Part shown: positions 28,265-36,120 of the stretch, piece by piece
Layout: each line of letters opens with the position of its first letter
Numbering within the stretch: the stretch's first letter is position 1
Source: Paenibacillus sp. PAMC 26794
GTDB taxonomy: Bacteria > Bacillota > Bacilli > Paenibacillales > Paenibacillaceae
NCBI RefSeq assembly: GCF_000316035.1
Contig: NZ_ANHX01000003.1
Span: forward strand, 62,001-126,000
Direction of reading: 5' to 3'
DNA length: 64,000 nucleotides
Position numbers and translations under genes: made by a program
Notes under the pieces: model-generated
Seen by the model: only the letters and a program-made list of their open reading frames with translations
Told to the model about the DNA's origin: nothing
Databases searched by the model: none

Positions 28265-28291
28265 AGGGAGGCGTATTCCGCCTCCTTTTTA
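28265..28291 (+). terminator. Terminator after the cyclase-family gene
   Basis: GGAGGCG (28267-28273) pairs with CGCCTCC (28279-28285), followed by T5. Confidence 0.85.
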
Positions 28292-28296
28292 TGTTG

Positions 28297-28497
28297 TTAC
28301 TTTTGATCCGAGTGTGGATCTTGATTAAATCTTTGAGAGATTTTTTTCTCTGTTTTCTTACGCCGTATCCAGCGCTTGAGTATGCCTTCTTCTTTGCGTT
28401 CTTGCAGTGTTTCCTTCAAACCTTGAATCATAAATTCCGATCTTCGTCTGTCATCCCGACTAATCTCGCGTAATTCCTTAATAAATTTGTCGTCCAT
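28297..28497 (-). CDS. Small highly charged protein under LexA control
   Basis: 66 residues from ATG 28497 with GAGAGG about 7 nt upstream. Sequence begins MDDKFIKELREISRDDRRRS and is rich in Lys, Arg and Glu, with no membrane segment; it is predicted to be largely helical. No family recognised. The promoter behind it (28528-28556) has a LexA box between -35 and -10, so it should be induced by DNA damage. The unknown product is therefore a candidate SOS effector, perhaps a division or replication modulator (inference). Confidence 0.75.
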   Translation of the reverse strand: MDDKFIKELREISRDDRRRSEFMIQGLKETLQERKEEGILKRWIRRKKTEKKISQRFNQDPHSDQK

Positions 28498-28527
28498 ATC
28501 TGCCTCTCGCTTATTCAGGATAATCTC

Positions 28528-28556
28528 ATTATACCGAACGTACGTTCTTTTATCAA
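28528..28556 (-). promoter_or_regulatory. Sigma-A promoter with embedded LexA (SOS) box
   Basis: Minus strand TTGATA (28556-28551), 17-bp spacer, TATAAT (28533-28528). The spacer contains the palindrome GAACGTACGTTC; as 28535-28548 on the plus strand it reads CGAACGTACGTTCT, matching the Bacillus LexA consensus CGAAC-N4-GTTCG at all but the last base. Binding there would block the promoter. Confidence 0.85.
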
Positions 28557-28703
28557 GTTTTTCCATTACGAATGATTTTGGAGATCCATATAGTGAAAAG
28601 AAGCACAGGAACAATACGCGGCATGTGTGAGAATGGTGCTAGAGGGTTTAGCATAATCCTCCATATATGAGGTTGAGAAACGCGAGAACGGAAGGAGCAA
28701 TTC

Positions 28704-28913
28704 ATGATGAAGCAGCGTATAGGCAGATCGTGGTTACTCATGTTGATGCATGGAATGCTGGGGATTGGGGCGATTCTCTATCCTGACCGCTGGGCTTGGA
28801 CTTTTTCCTTGTATACGGGGTTTGCTCTCATCATCTGGATTATGGCGCAGGTGTACTGGATTCAGGATGTCTCTATAATTCACTTGGTCTATTTTGCATG
28901 GGGAATTGGATAA
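28704..28913 (+). CDS. Small membrane protein, 69 residues
   Basis: ATG ATG at 28704 follows AAGGAG at good spacing. Two to three hydrophobic segments: WLLMLMHGMLGIGAILY, FALIIWIMAQVYWI and IIHLVYFAWGIG at the very end. The last segment stops abruptly, so the gene may be a truncated relic of a larger four-helix membrane protein. No family recognised. Confidence 0.55.
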   Translation: MMKQRIGRSWLLMLMHGMLGIGAILYPDRWAWTFSLYTGFALIIWIMAQVYWIQDVSIIHLVYFAWGIG

Positions 28914-28919
28914 ACCATA

Positions 28920-28948
28920 TTGACAAAGAACTATTATCCTCGCATACT
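28920..28948 (+). promoter_or_regulatory. Sigma-A promoter upstream of a 38-codon ORF
   Basis: TTGACA (28920-28925), 17 bp, CATACT (28943-28948). A palindrome ACTTTATAAAGT lies at 28959-28970, around +5 to +15, where an operator would be expected. Confidence 0.55.
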
Positions 28949-29051
28949 TACGTAATATACTTTATAAAGTGTATTTATTAAGTAAAGGAATAATCACATG
29001 TGATAAGTATCGCAAAATCATAATCCGCATGAAACAGGGAGGTAAGTATGG

Positions 29052-29168
29052 ATGGTATACGTTATTATGGCAGTTATAATATGGGCAGGTACCTATGCCA
29101 GTATGGCCTTGTCAAAGCAACCAATTGAAGTAAAACCTGTGAAGTCAATGGATGATTTGTTTGAGTGA
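29052..29168 (+). CDS. Small single-span membrane peptide, 38 residues
   Basis: GGGAGG precedes ATG at 29052 by 9 nt (another ATG at 29048 in a different frame gives a less protein-like 26-residue product). Residues 1-20, MVYVIMAVIIWAGTYASMAL, are hydrophobic; the tail SKQPIEVKPVKSMDDLFE is polar. The gene has its own promoter at 28920. Unknown function. Confidence 0.5.
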   Translation: MVYVIMAVIIWAGTYASMALSKQPIEVKPVKSMDDLFE

Positions 29169-29312
29169 ACAAAGCAGCTCTGCCGATTTCGATCCATTGC
29201 CAGCACGATGGTACTCATGTGTTCGAGTAAGGGATTATGTTATGATATGGAGTAAAATTACATGCATACCATTGCTTTGGCTCAATTGAACCAGAGTAGA
29301 AACGAGAGGGTT

Positions 29313-30320
29313 ATGAAAAAAGCCAATGCTACAATGATGAAATACATCAATCTGAATAATGTGCGTGAAGTCATGCAGCAGATTGAGACGGCGACCAAAC
29401 CGCAATTAGCTTCACTCACCAATCTTAGTGTTGTGACCATTAATGCCCTGATCCAGGAATTATGTGATGGCGGAGAGTTGTTCCAGGATAAAGTGGTTCC
29501 CTCTAACGGCGGTCGTCCTGCTCAGGCATATCGATATAATTACAACTTCAAACTTGCTTTGGTTCTGTACATCAAAGAGATGAAAGGCCAGGAGTTGATT
29601 TCGGCAACAGTCATGAATCTGGAGAATAAGGTTGTGTTGAAGGAAGAGGGCATCTTGCCTGCTTTTGATAAACAGCATATGCTGCAACTTATCGCGCGTT
29701 TCATTACGGAGTATCCCTCCATTGATATGATCGGCATCGGTATTCCGGGGCAAGCCGTGGATGGGGACATCACGGTGAGCAGTCATGAAGAGCTTATCCA
29801 TTCACATCTGATACGGGAGATCGAGAGCGAGTTCCAACTGAACGTTCTCGTGGAGAATGATGTTAATGCAGCCATAAGCGGATACTGTACACAGCATGCG
29901 GATATGAAGGAACAGAGTGTAGCGGGAATTTATTTTCCGAACCGATACCCGCCAGGTATGGGCATGATGTTGAATGGACAGATGATCCGTGGGAAAAACG
30001 GGATGTTTGGTGAGATCAAGTATCTTCCCTATTCACCTGATTGGAAACGTGACATGAGCAAAGATGATTTTGTAGTGCACGTATGTCATATCTTGCAAAC
30101 GATTAATGCCGTCGTTGCCCCGCACCAGATTGTCATTTATCAGGAACGTGTGGAGAGAGAAGAACTTGATTTGGCGTGGAAACAGTACGGGAAGGATCAC
30201 CCCATGCCGTCGTTGCCCGAGATTGTACATCAGGACTCGTTCCAACATGATTTCGATGCTGGGTTACGAGGAATGGTGCTTCAGGCGTTGAAGTCAGGCA
30301 TTCTATCAGAAGCCTTATAA
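29313..30320 (+). CDS. ROK-family transcriptional regulator/sugar-binding protein
   Basis: 335 residues from ATG 29313 (GAGAGGG upstream). N-terminal winged helix (about 8-60: NNVREVMQQIETATKPQLA..TNLSVVTINALIQELCDGG), then a ROK domain with MIGIGIPGQAVDGD and LNVLVENDVNAAISGY. The expected zinc-binding CxCGxxGC motif and the ExGH motif of active kinases are missing, so it is a sensor/repressor rather than a sugar kinase. Likely regulates the downstream acetyltransferase or a distant sugar operon. Confidence 0.85.
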   Translation: MKKANATMMKYINLNNVREVMQQIETATKPQLASLTNLSVVTINALIQELCDGGELFQDKVVPSNGGRPAQAYRYNYNFKLALVLYIKEMKGQELISATVMNLENKVVLKEEGILPAFDKQHMLQLIARFITEYPSIDMIGIGIPGQAVDGDITVSSHEELIHSHLIREIESEFQLNVLVENDVNAAISGYCTQHADMKEQSVAGIYFPNRYPPGMGMMLNGQMIRGKNGMFGEIKYLPYSPDWKRDMSKDDFVVHVCHILQTINAVVAPHQIVIYQERVEREELDLAWKQYGKDHPMPSLPEIVHQDSFQHDFDAGLRGMVLQALKSGILSEAL

Positions 30321-30350
30321 CCCACAGGCCATGTCTGTGGCTTTTATTTT
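30320..30350 (+). terminator. Terminator after the ROK gene
   Basis: CCACAG (30322-30327) pairs with CTGTGG (30335-30340), followed by CTTTTATTTT. Confidence 0.65.
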
Positions 30351-30378
30351 ATAAGCTAACCCTTGTAGAGGAGGATTC

Positions 30379-31023
30379 ATGATGCGTGAAGAAGAGAGAA
30401 TCATGAAGGGCGTGTTGTTCAGTCCAAGTGATCCCGAATTAAAGATCATCAAAAGGCGAGCCCATAATCTCAGTCAGCGTTACAGTCAGACCTTTGAAGA
30501 ACAGACTGAGGAAAGGAATCAGATATTGCAACAGCTATTGGGGCAGATCGGTGAAGGTGGATTCATGCAAGGCCCCATCTTCTTTCATTATGGTATACAT
30601 ACCCGGATAGGCGATCATTTCTTCGGTAATTACAATCTGACGATACAAGATGACGCGCAAGTGACGATCGGGGACTATACCAGTTTTGGACCCAACGTTA
30701 CGATTGTTACTCCAATTCACCCCATGATTGCCAGCGAGCGGAGACAGATGGTGGACCAGAACGGTGATGTGAAGTCGCTATGTTATGCCAAACCGGTCAC
30801 GATTGGTAACGATGTATGGATCTCGGCAAACGTCACAGTGTGCGGGGGCGTAACGATTGGAGACGGCTGTGTGATCGGAGCAGGTAGCGTGGTGACTCGT
30901 GATATTCCACCGCATTCTTTTGCAGCAGGCGTACCGTGCAAAGTTATTCGCAAAATTACTGATGCGGACAGCATGCGAAACTATCCCGATGTTCTGGCAG
31001 ATTGCCGTGTGCTGGAAGAATAA
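30379..31023 (+). CDS. Sugar O-acetyltransferase (maltose/galactoside acetyltransferase family)
   Basis: 214 residues; GAGGAGG before ATG 30379. N-terminal helical cap FSPSDPELKIIKRRAHNLSQRYSQ as in Maa/LacA, then a left-handed beta helix of hexapeptide repeats (IGDHFFGNYNLTIQDDAQVTIGDYTSFG, VTIGNDVWISANVTVCGGV). The active-site His is in TIVTPIHPM. Transfers acetyl from acetyl-CoA to a sugar hydroxyl. Slightly longer than the usual 185-200 residues because of extra terminal segments. Confidence 0.9.
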   Translation: MMREEERIMKGVLFSPSDPELKIIKRRAHNLSQRYSQTFEEQTEERNQILQQLLGQIGEGGFMQGPIFFHYGIHTRIGDHFFGNYNLTIQDDAQVTIGDYTSFGPNVTIVTPIHPMIASERRQMVDQNGDVKSLCYAKPVTIGNDVWISANVTVCGGVTIGDGCVIGAGSVVTRDIPPHSFAAGVPCKVIRKITDADSMRNYPDVLADCRVLEE

Positions 31024-31076
31024 CAAAAGGCTGCTATCAGGATCAAACACATGATCCTGATAGCAGCCTTTTTGTT
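31022..31076. terminator. Strong bidirectional terminator
   Basis: A 20-bp perfect stem (AAAAGGCTGCTATCAGGATC with its complement) around an 8-nt loop, with A-run before and T-run after. It serves both convergent genes. Confidence 0.95.
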
Positions 31077-31085
31077 GGTATACGT

Positions 31086-32906
31086 TTACTTGGAGGCGTT
31101 GTAGTTACTCAAGAATTCTTTTACTTTTGCAGGATCAGCTTTCAATTCATTCCCGGTCTGAACGAGCGGGCTTACTGTGGAGTATGCTTTGAGTTTGTTG
31201 TTCTTGTAAAAACTTAAAATCTCATCTTGATTAATGGAGTACAGCACGGCTTTTCTCAGGTCACTGCTCTTGGCAACTTCACGATTGGCCGTATTAAACA
31301 ACAGATAGGAGACAGCGTTACTTGGCAGACTTTGCAGTTTCAGTTTGCTGTCATTTTCGATGATGTCATACTTGGTTTCAGGTACACCGTAGTATAAGTG
31401 AATTTCACTGCTGCGAAGAGCAGAGAGGGCGCTGTCTGCATCCGCGATGAATCGGACGTTAACCTGAGCAATTTTTGGCTCATCTTCCGTGCCTTTACGG
31501 TAGGCTGGATTTTTTAAGAATACACCTTCATAGTCATTTTTATAAGACAAAATATAAGGTCCGCTAGTATAAAGGGTGTTATTGTATGCTGCGCCTTCAG
31601 TCACCGTGTTCTGATCACCGTAAGGAATATCTTTGTTGACGTCAAAGGAAGCTACATCATATGTGTTGATGCTCTCCACCTGTTTTTTGGACACGATACC
31701 CGCAGATTGGTGAGCCAGGTAGTTCAGTACTTGTGGGAAAGGTTCAGTTGTTGTCAGTTTAACGACCTGATATTTACCTGCGCTATTATCTGCTTTGGTT
31801 TTGTCAGTCACGAGTTCTGTAATTTTGCTGCCCAATCCTTGTTCCAATGCTTCGAGGATTGTGCCGCTACCGCTGGATTGTTTAATGGATTGCAATGCAC
31901 TCAGATCCGTTACAACCTCAGCTTCTTTGATGTGTTCATGCAGACTGTACGTCCGGTGATCCGGAACGGAATCTTTATTTTTAGCACGATCCAGGGAGAA
32001 GATCACATCATCTGCACCGACACGTTCTCCTGTATCTACAGCTTTTTTGTTATCAATCTTTGCAAAGTTGATATCGTCTCTGAGAATGAAGTAGTAGTCC
32101 GAATTACCTTCAGCAATACTGAAATTATGGGACAGTGATCCAGCTGCTGTCAGCTGATCGTCATCCGTCAAGTTAACGAGACGTACGTACATATTGGTAT
32201 TAAACTGGTTAATAGAACCGTCATTACCTTTGATGGGATCAAGGGAAGTCAGTACGGATGCACTTTGCGTCAGAATCAACGGGTCTGTGGCATTTTTGGA
32301 GTTGTCGTTGAATTCAATCGGTTCCCAAGCCATAGCGCGGGATTTGGAGAGACGAACGGTGTCGACATTCAGAATGTCTTGGTTCACAGCCTGACTTTTC
32401 AGGGAAATGTACAAAGGAGCAATATACGCCTGATCCGTTACCAAGCGATTTTCCAATTGTTTGTACGTGACTTTGTATTCATCTGGAGTTTGAGTAGCTG
32501 CCTGATCGATGAGTTTATCAAGTTCCCCATCGGCAAGGATACTGTAATCTCCACCTGTTTTGAAAAGGGAACGCACTGCATAATCGGGATTTCCCGTTAC
32601 CGTTGTCCAGCTGGACAAGGCAATGTCATAATTCCCTGCATCCTGCTGGGATTTGTAGCTGCCGTAATCCGGCTGCAGGTTCAGCTTTACATTGAAGCCG
32701 TTTTTGGTCAGCTGGTCGCGGACAATGTTTACGTCATTTTCGGAAGCGCTCTGAGCGAGTAATTCAATATCTACCGGTTTTTGTGCAGTTTCAGTTGTGT
32801 CCGCTGGTGCGGTCTCCGCCTGGGATTCGGTTTTCGTTTTTACACTGCAACCGGAAATCACAATGACGAGAATTAATAGCAATGAGATCAGTGTACGTTT
32901 TTTCAT
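31086..32906 (-). CDS. SBP family 5 lipoprotein with circularly permuted lobes
   Basis: 606 residues from ATG 32906 (GGAGGG upstream). Lipobox ISGC at Cys20. Residues about 45-165 (NDVNIVRDQLTKNGFNVKLN, GNYDIALSSWTT, LIDQAATQTPDEYKVTYKQL, AYIAPLYISLKS) correspond to the C-terminal lobe of OppA/DppA-type proteins. The part normally found at the N-terminus follows: TSLDPIKGNDGSINQF, YYFILRDDINF, VGADDVIFSLDRAKN, LYTSGPYILSYKN, VNVRFIADADSALSAL, LRKAVLYSINQDEIL, ending at DPAKVKEFLSNYNASK, where the C-terminal lobe would usually begin. Ligand is probably a peptide or metal chelate. Last gene of a minus-strand operon. Confidence 0.85.
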   Translation of the reverse strand: MKKRTLISLLLILVIVISGCSVKTKTESQAETAPADTTETAQKPVDIELLAQSASENDVNIVRDQLTKNGFNVKLNLQPDYGSYKSQQDAGNYDIALSSWTTVTGNPDYAVRSLFKTGGDYSILADGELDKLIDQAATQTPDEYKVTYKQLENRLVTDQAYIAPLYISLKSQAVNQDILNVDTVRLSKSRAMAWEPIEFNDNSKNATDPLILTQSASVLTSLDPIKGNDGSINQFNTNMYVRLVNLTDDDQLTAAGSLSHNFSIAEGNSDYYFILRDDINFAKIDNKKAVDTGERVGADDVIFSLDRAKNKDSVPDHRTYSLHEHIKEAEVVTDLSALQSIKQSSGSGTILEALEQGLGSKITELVTDKTKADNSAGKYQVVKLTTTEPFPQVLNYLAHQSAGIVSKKQVESINTYDVASFDVNKDIPYGDQNTVTEGAAYNNTLYTSGPYILSYKNDYEGVFLKNPAYRKGTEDEPKIAQVNVRFIADADSALSALRSSEIHLYYGVPETKYDIIENDSKLKLQSLPSNAVSYLLFNTANREVAKSSDLRKAVLYSINQDEILSFYKNNKLKAYSTVSPLVQTGNELKADPAKVKEFLSNYNASK

Positions 32907-32979
32907 GGGATTACCCTCCATATCTTGAATGTGTGATGTGTGATTTCTTTTTTCTATATCATTTATTTCAACAAATCAT

Positions 32980-34491
32980 TTAGGCCTTCTCCAGCTTGGG
33001 ATCAAGCGCATCACGCAGACCGTCACCGAGAAAGTTAAACGAAAGAACCAGCAGAATAATAGCCAAACCTGGATAAATCGCCAGATAAGAGTGGGTCTCC
33101 AGGTATGTACTGCCGAGCTTCAGAATGTTACCCCATTCCGGAATATGCGGCTCCACGCCGAGTCCCAGATAACTCAAACTGCTGGTAGCGATAACCGCTC
33201 CACCAATTGTGAGTGTGGACTTAATAATCATGGGCGCAAGGGAGTTGGGAATAATGTGTTTGAAAATAATCGTACGATTGTTGTACCCCAGTGCACGTGC
33301 AGCTTCCACAAATTCAAAAGTAGATACATAGAGCACACTGGCTCTCATGGTACGGGCGTAAGTTGGAATCGAACCCAGACTCAGCGCCAGAATGAGATTG
33401 ACTGTATTGGCTCCAAACGCCGCAATAATGGCAATGGCGAGCAGAATTCCAGGAATGGCATAGAGAATATCCAGCAGCCGCATGATGATGTTATCCGTAT
33501 GCCTTCCGTAGAAACCGGAGAAGGCTCCGAGGACTCCACCGATCAACACAGGAATGATGGTCGACATGCAACCTACGATCAAGGAGATCCGGGCACCAAA
33601 TACAATCCGGGAAAATAAACATCGTCCGAAGTCGTCCGTTCCCAAGGGATACGCAAGGGACGGGGGTTGAAGCAGAGCCGAGTAGTTATTTTCCACAGCC
33701 ATGCTGTAATCAAAAGTAAAGAAGCTGCAGATCGATATCGAGAACAGAAAAATGATAAAAAACAAACCGGACATGGCAGTCATATTTGGAGCAAGTCGCT
33801 CCCACAGATCATTCCAGAAGTTTGATTTTTGTTTCCCCTGTCTGCGAATTCGTCCAATAATGGAAATGCCGAGCAATAGGGCAAATACATTACCTGTGAT
33901 CGAGGTCAGAATCAGTACTACACTGACACCGATCATCCAGCGAGGGAGGATAGAGGTCGCGTTATATCGGGATACGATAATCAGTACGACCAGGTCGATG
34001 AGCAGAATAAATATCAGCACCGCCATGGCTGGCAGAAAGTTATCAGCCACATAGGGTTTGAAAACATTTAATGCGGATACACCGATGACGAACAGCTGGG
34101 TTAAAAGCATATACACCGCAAAGGTATACTCCACATTCCTGGCTTTTCGAATCAGATGAAAGGCTGCCGTTACTATAAATATATTGCCAGAAATGATGGC
34201 AAGTAGCTGAACCCAGGCTAACCTGCGGGTCAAAGTAGAGATCGTACCCGTACGGATCAAGTCTTTTCGAATCCGAAGGGTGATGACACTTTGGACCAGT
34301 GTGAAGAATACATAGATCCCAAGTATCGTTAGCAGAAATGGTTTGAACGCCTGCTCACTCCAGTCATAACTGTTGAACAGGAGCAAGGCAGTCAAGAGAA
34401 GGGACGTGATCCAGGCGAAGCTTGCCTGACTGTATTCTCGAGAAGACTTAAGCCAGAAACGCATTTCTTGTGTTAAGGACGAGTTTGTCAT
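32980..34491 (-). CDS. ABC permease, DppC/OppC type, with six extra N-terminal membrane spans
   Basis: 503 residues; usual length is about 300. The last 270 residues are canonical (PSLAYPLGTDDFGRCLFSRI, LLDILYAIPGILLAIAI, EAA loop EFVEAARALGYNNRTIIFKHIIP, SYLGLGVEPHIPEWG). The first 230 residues add about six hydrophobic segments (near 27-42, 50-75, 92-112, 122-145, 152-172, 186-212) with no known domain that I recognise. ATG 34491 has AGGTG upstream. Partner of the other long permease in the same operon. Confidence 0.87.
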   Translation of the reverse strand: MTNSSLTQEMRFWLKSSREYSQASFAWITSLLLTALLLFNSYDWSEQAFKPFLLTILGIYVFFTLVQSVITLRIRKDLIRTGTISTLTRRLAWVQLLAIISGNIFIVTAAFHLIRKARNVEYTFAVYMLLTQLFVIGVSALNVFKPYVADNFLPAMAVLIFILLIDLVVLIIVSRYNATSILPRWMIGVSVVLILTSITGNVFALLLGISIIGRIRRQGKQKSNFWNDLWERLAPNMTAMSGLFFIIFLFSISICSFFTFDYSMAVENNYSALLQPPSLAYPLGTDDFGRCLFSRIVFGARISLIVGCMSTIIPVLIGGVLGAFSGFYGRHTDNIIMRLLDILYAIPGILLAIAIIAAFGANTVNLILALSLGSIPTYARTMRASVLYVSTFEFVEAARALGYNNRTIIFKHIIPNSLAPMIIKSTLTIGGAVIATSSLSYLGLGVEPHIPEWGNILKLGSTYLETHSYLAIYPGLAIILLVLSFNFLGDGLRDALDPKLEKA

Positions 34492-34527
34492 AATACACCT
34501 GCTTTAAGAGGTAGTTCAACACACACT

Positions 34528-35970
34528 TTAATATTGTTTCATCTTGGAGCGCACTCTTGGATCAATAAAAGCGTACAGCAGATCAACCGCTACATTGATA
34601 ATGGAGATCGTAATTGCTGTGTAGATTACTCCGCCCATGATACTCGGAATATCGGGGATGAATTGTTTATCCACAATATAGCTACCGAGACCGCTGATAT
34701 TAAACACTTTCTCCGTCACTGCTGCCCCGCCAAGCATGGCTCCGAATTGAAGTCCAACCACAGTTACGATTGGAATCAATGCATTACGTACAGCGTGTTT
34801 CAGCATGACCTGACGTTCGCTTAACCCCTTGGCGCGGGCGGTCATCACATAATCCTCATGAATGACTTCCAGTGTAGAAGACCGGGTCATCCGTGCCACC
34901 GCAGCCGTGAGTCCCGTGCCCAGCACAATGGTTGGCATAATGATCGACAGCCAGTTCTGCGGGTTGAAGGTGGCGGGAAGCCACTGCAATTTGATCGAAA
35001 AGTTCAGAATGAAAATAAGTCCTTGCCAGAAATTCGGGATCGATAATCCAATCAGAGCGATAAACATAAACGTATAATCGAACCATGAATTAGGCTTAAT
35101 CGCTGATATGATACCGATGGGTAATGCAATGACAAGTGCTAATAGCAAGGAGATGACGGCCAGCGTCAATGTAATTGGAAACTTTCTTGCAATTGTTGCT
35201 GTTACGTCTTCATTTCCTGCAAAAGACTTGCCAAGGTCGAAGAGAGCAACTCCCTTAATATTGTTCCAGAGCTGTGTAAGATAAGGCTGATCCAAGCCAT
35301 ACACCTGATTGAATGCTGCAATCTGTTCCTCCGTTGCTGTCTCTCCGAGAATGTTAGCTGCCGGGTTGAACGGAGACAGATACAAAATCGTAAATACGAG
35401 TGTGGCTACGCCCAGAATGACAAATACCGTCATCAGTATTCTTTCAAATATGTACTTTAGATAAGGATTTCCATACAAAAAGAGGATGCCATACATCAGA
35501 CAGCCGGGAATAATGGATATCGCGAAAAACCACGGTTTGTCGATAAGGGTGTGGAATGTATCGGCCATCGTAAGACGTTGACTTCCCTGTTCCTGAAGTA
35601 GGCGAGAAGTCCGCTCCTTCAACTCTTTCTGAACCGTTTCTTCCAACCATTCCTCTGTCTGACGTCTGAATTCTTCCTCACTGACCTGTTGCTGGAAAAA
35701 ACGATGTTTGCGACGCAGCTGTTCTTCGACTTCCAACTTAAGCTTGTTCCGATAGGAAGAAGCGAGCAGTTCTTGCTCGGCCGTCTGCCTCGCAGCTACC
35801 CAGCCGTCATTTTTTCGATTCGAACGCCATATTAGAAACACGACCAGATTGATCGGTAATCCAAGAATGAACAGAACATATCGGTAGGAAGGATGAAGCA
35901 GCATTTTGCCATAAATAAAACTTAAATTGTGCACCAACCGCGAGAGTCTGCTGCTTTCTGCAAGATTCAA
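34528..35970 (-). CDS. ABC permease, DppB/OppB type, with N-terminal coiled-coil extension
   Basis: About 480 residues; usual length is about 310-340. I place the start at TTG 35970, since AAAGGAGG (35988-35981) lies 10 nt upstream and inside the longer frame from ATG 35991. A first membrane span (about 30-50) is followed by a charged, probably coiled-coil region (about 60-135, EVEEQLRRKHRFFQQQVSEE...) and another span. The canonical part begins at YIFERILMTVFVILG and includes LSPFNPA, LGKSFAGN, EAA-like DYVMTARAKGLSERQVMLKHAVRNALIP. The extension suggests a regulatory or scaffolding role. Confidence 0.87.
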   Translation of the reverse strand: MNLAESSRLSRLVHNLSFIYGKMLLHPSYRYVLFILGLPINLVVFLIWRSNRKNDGWVAARQTAEQELLASSYRNKLKLEVEEQLRRKHRFFQQQVSEEEFRRQTEEWLEETVQKELKERTSRLLQEQGSQRLTMADTFHTLIDKPWFFAISIIPGCLMYGILFLYGNPYLKYIFERILMTVFVILGVATLVFTILYLSPFNPAANILGETATEEQIAAFNQVYGLDQPYLTQLWNNIKGVALFDLGKSFAGNEDVTATIARKFPITLTLAVISLLLALVIALPIGIISAIKPNSWFDYTFMFIALIGLSIPNFWQGLIFILNFSIKLQWLPATFNPQNWLSIIMPTIVLGTGLTAAVARMTRSSTLEVIHEDYVMTARAKGLSERQVMLKHAVRNALIPIVTVVGLQFGAMLGGAAVTEKVFNISGLGSYIVDKQFIPDIPSIMGGVIYTAITISIINVAVDLLYAFIDPRVRSKMKQY

Positions 35971-36028
35971 ACCAAGCGTGCCTCCTTTCATTCAGGTTTA
36001 AATTGCATTATTCCGATTGATATAGTAT

Positions 36029-36057
36029 ATATTATTTAGGGTCTAAACAATTGTCAA
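36029..36057 (-). promoter_or_regulatory. Sigma-A promoter of the minus-strand ABC operon
   Basis: Minus strand TTGACA (36057-36052), 17-bp spacer, TAATAT (36034-36029). Drives the two permeases and the binding protein. It lies back to back with the ATPase gene. Confidence 0.75.
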
Positions 36058-36120
36058 GGAATTAAATGGTATACATATGAGATGAGTGAATGTGAAAAAC
36101 GGATGAGAGCTGGTGATAAC

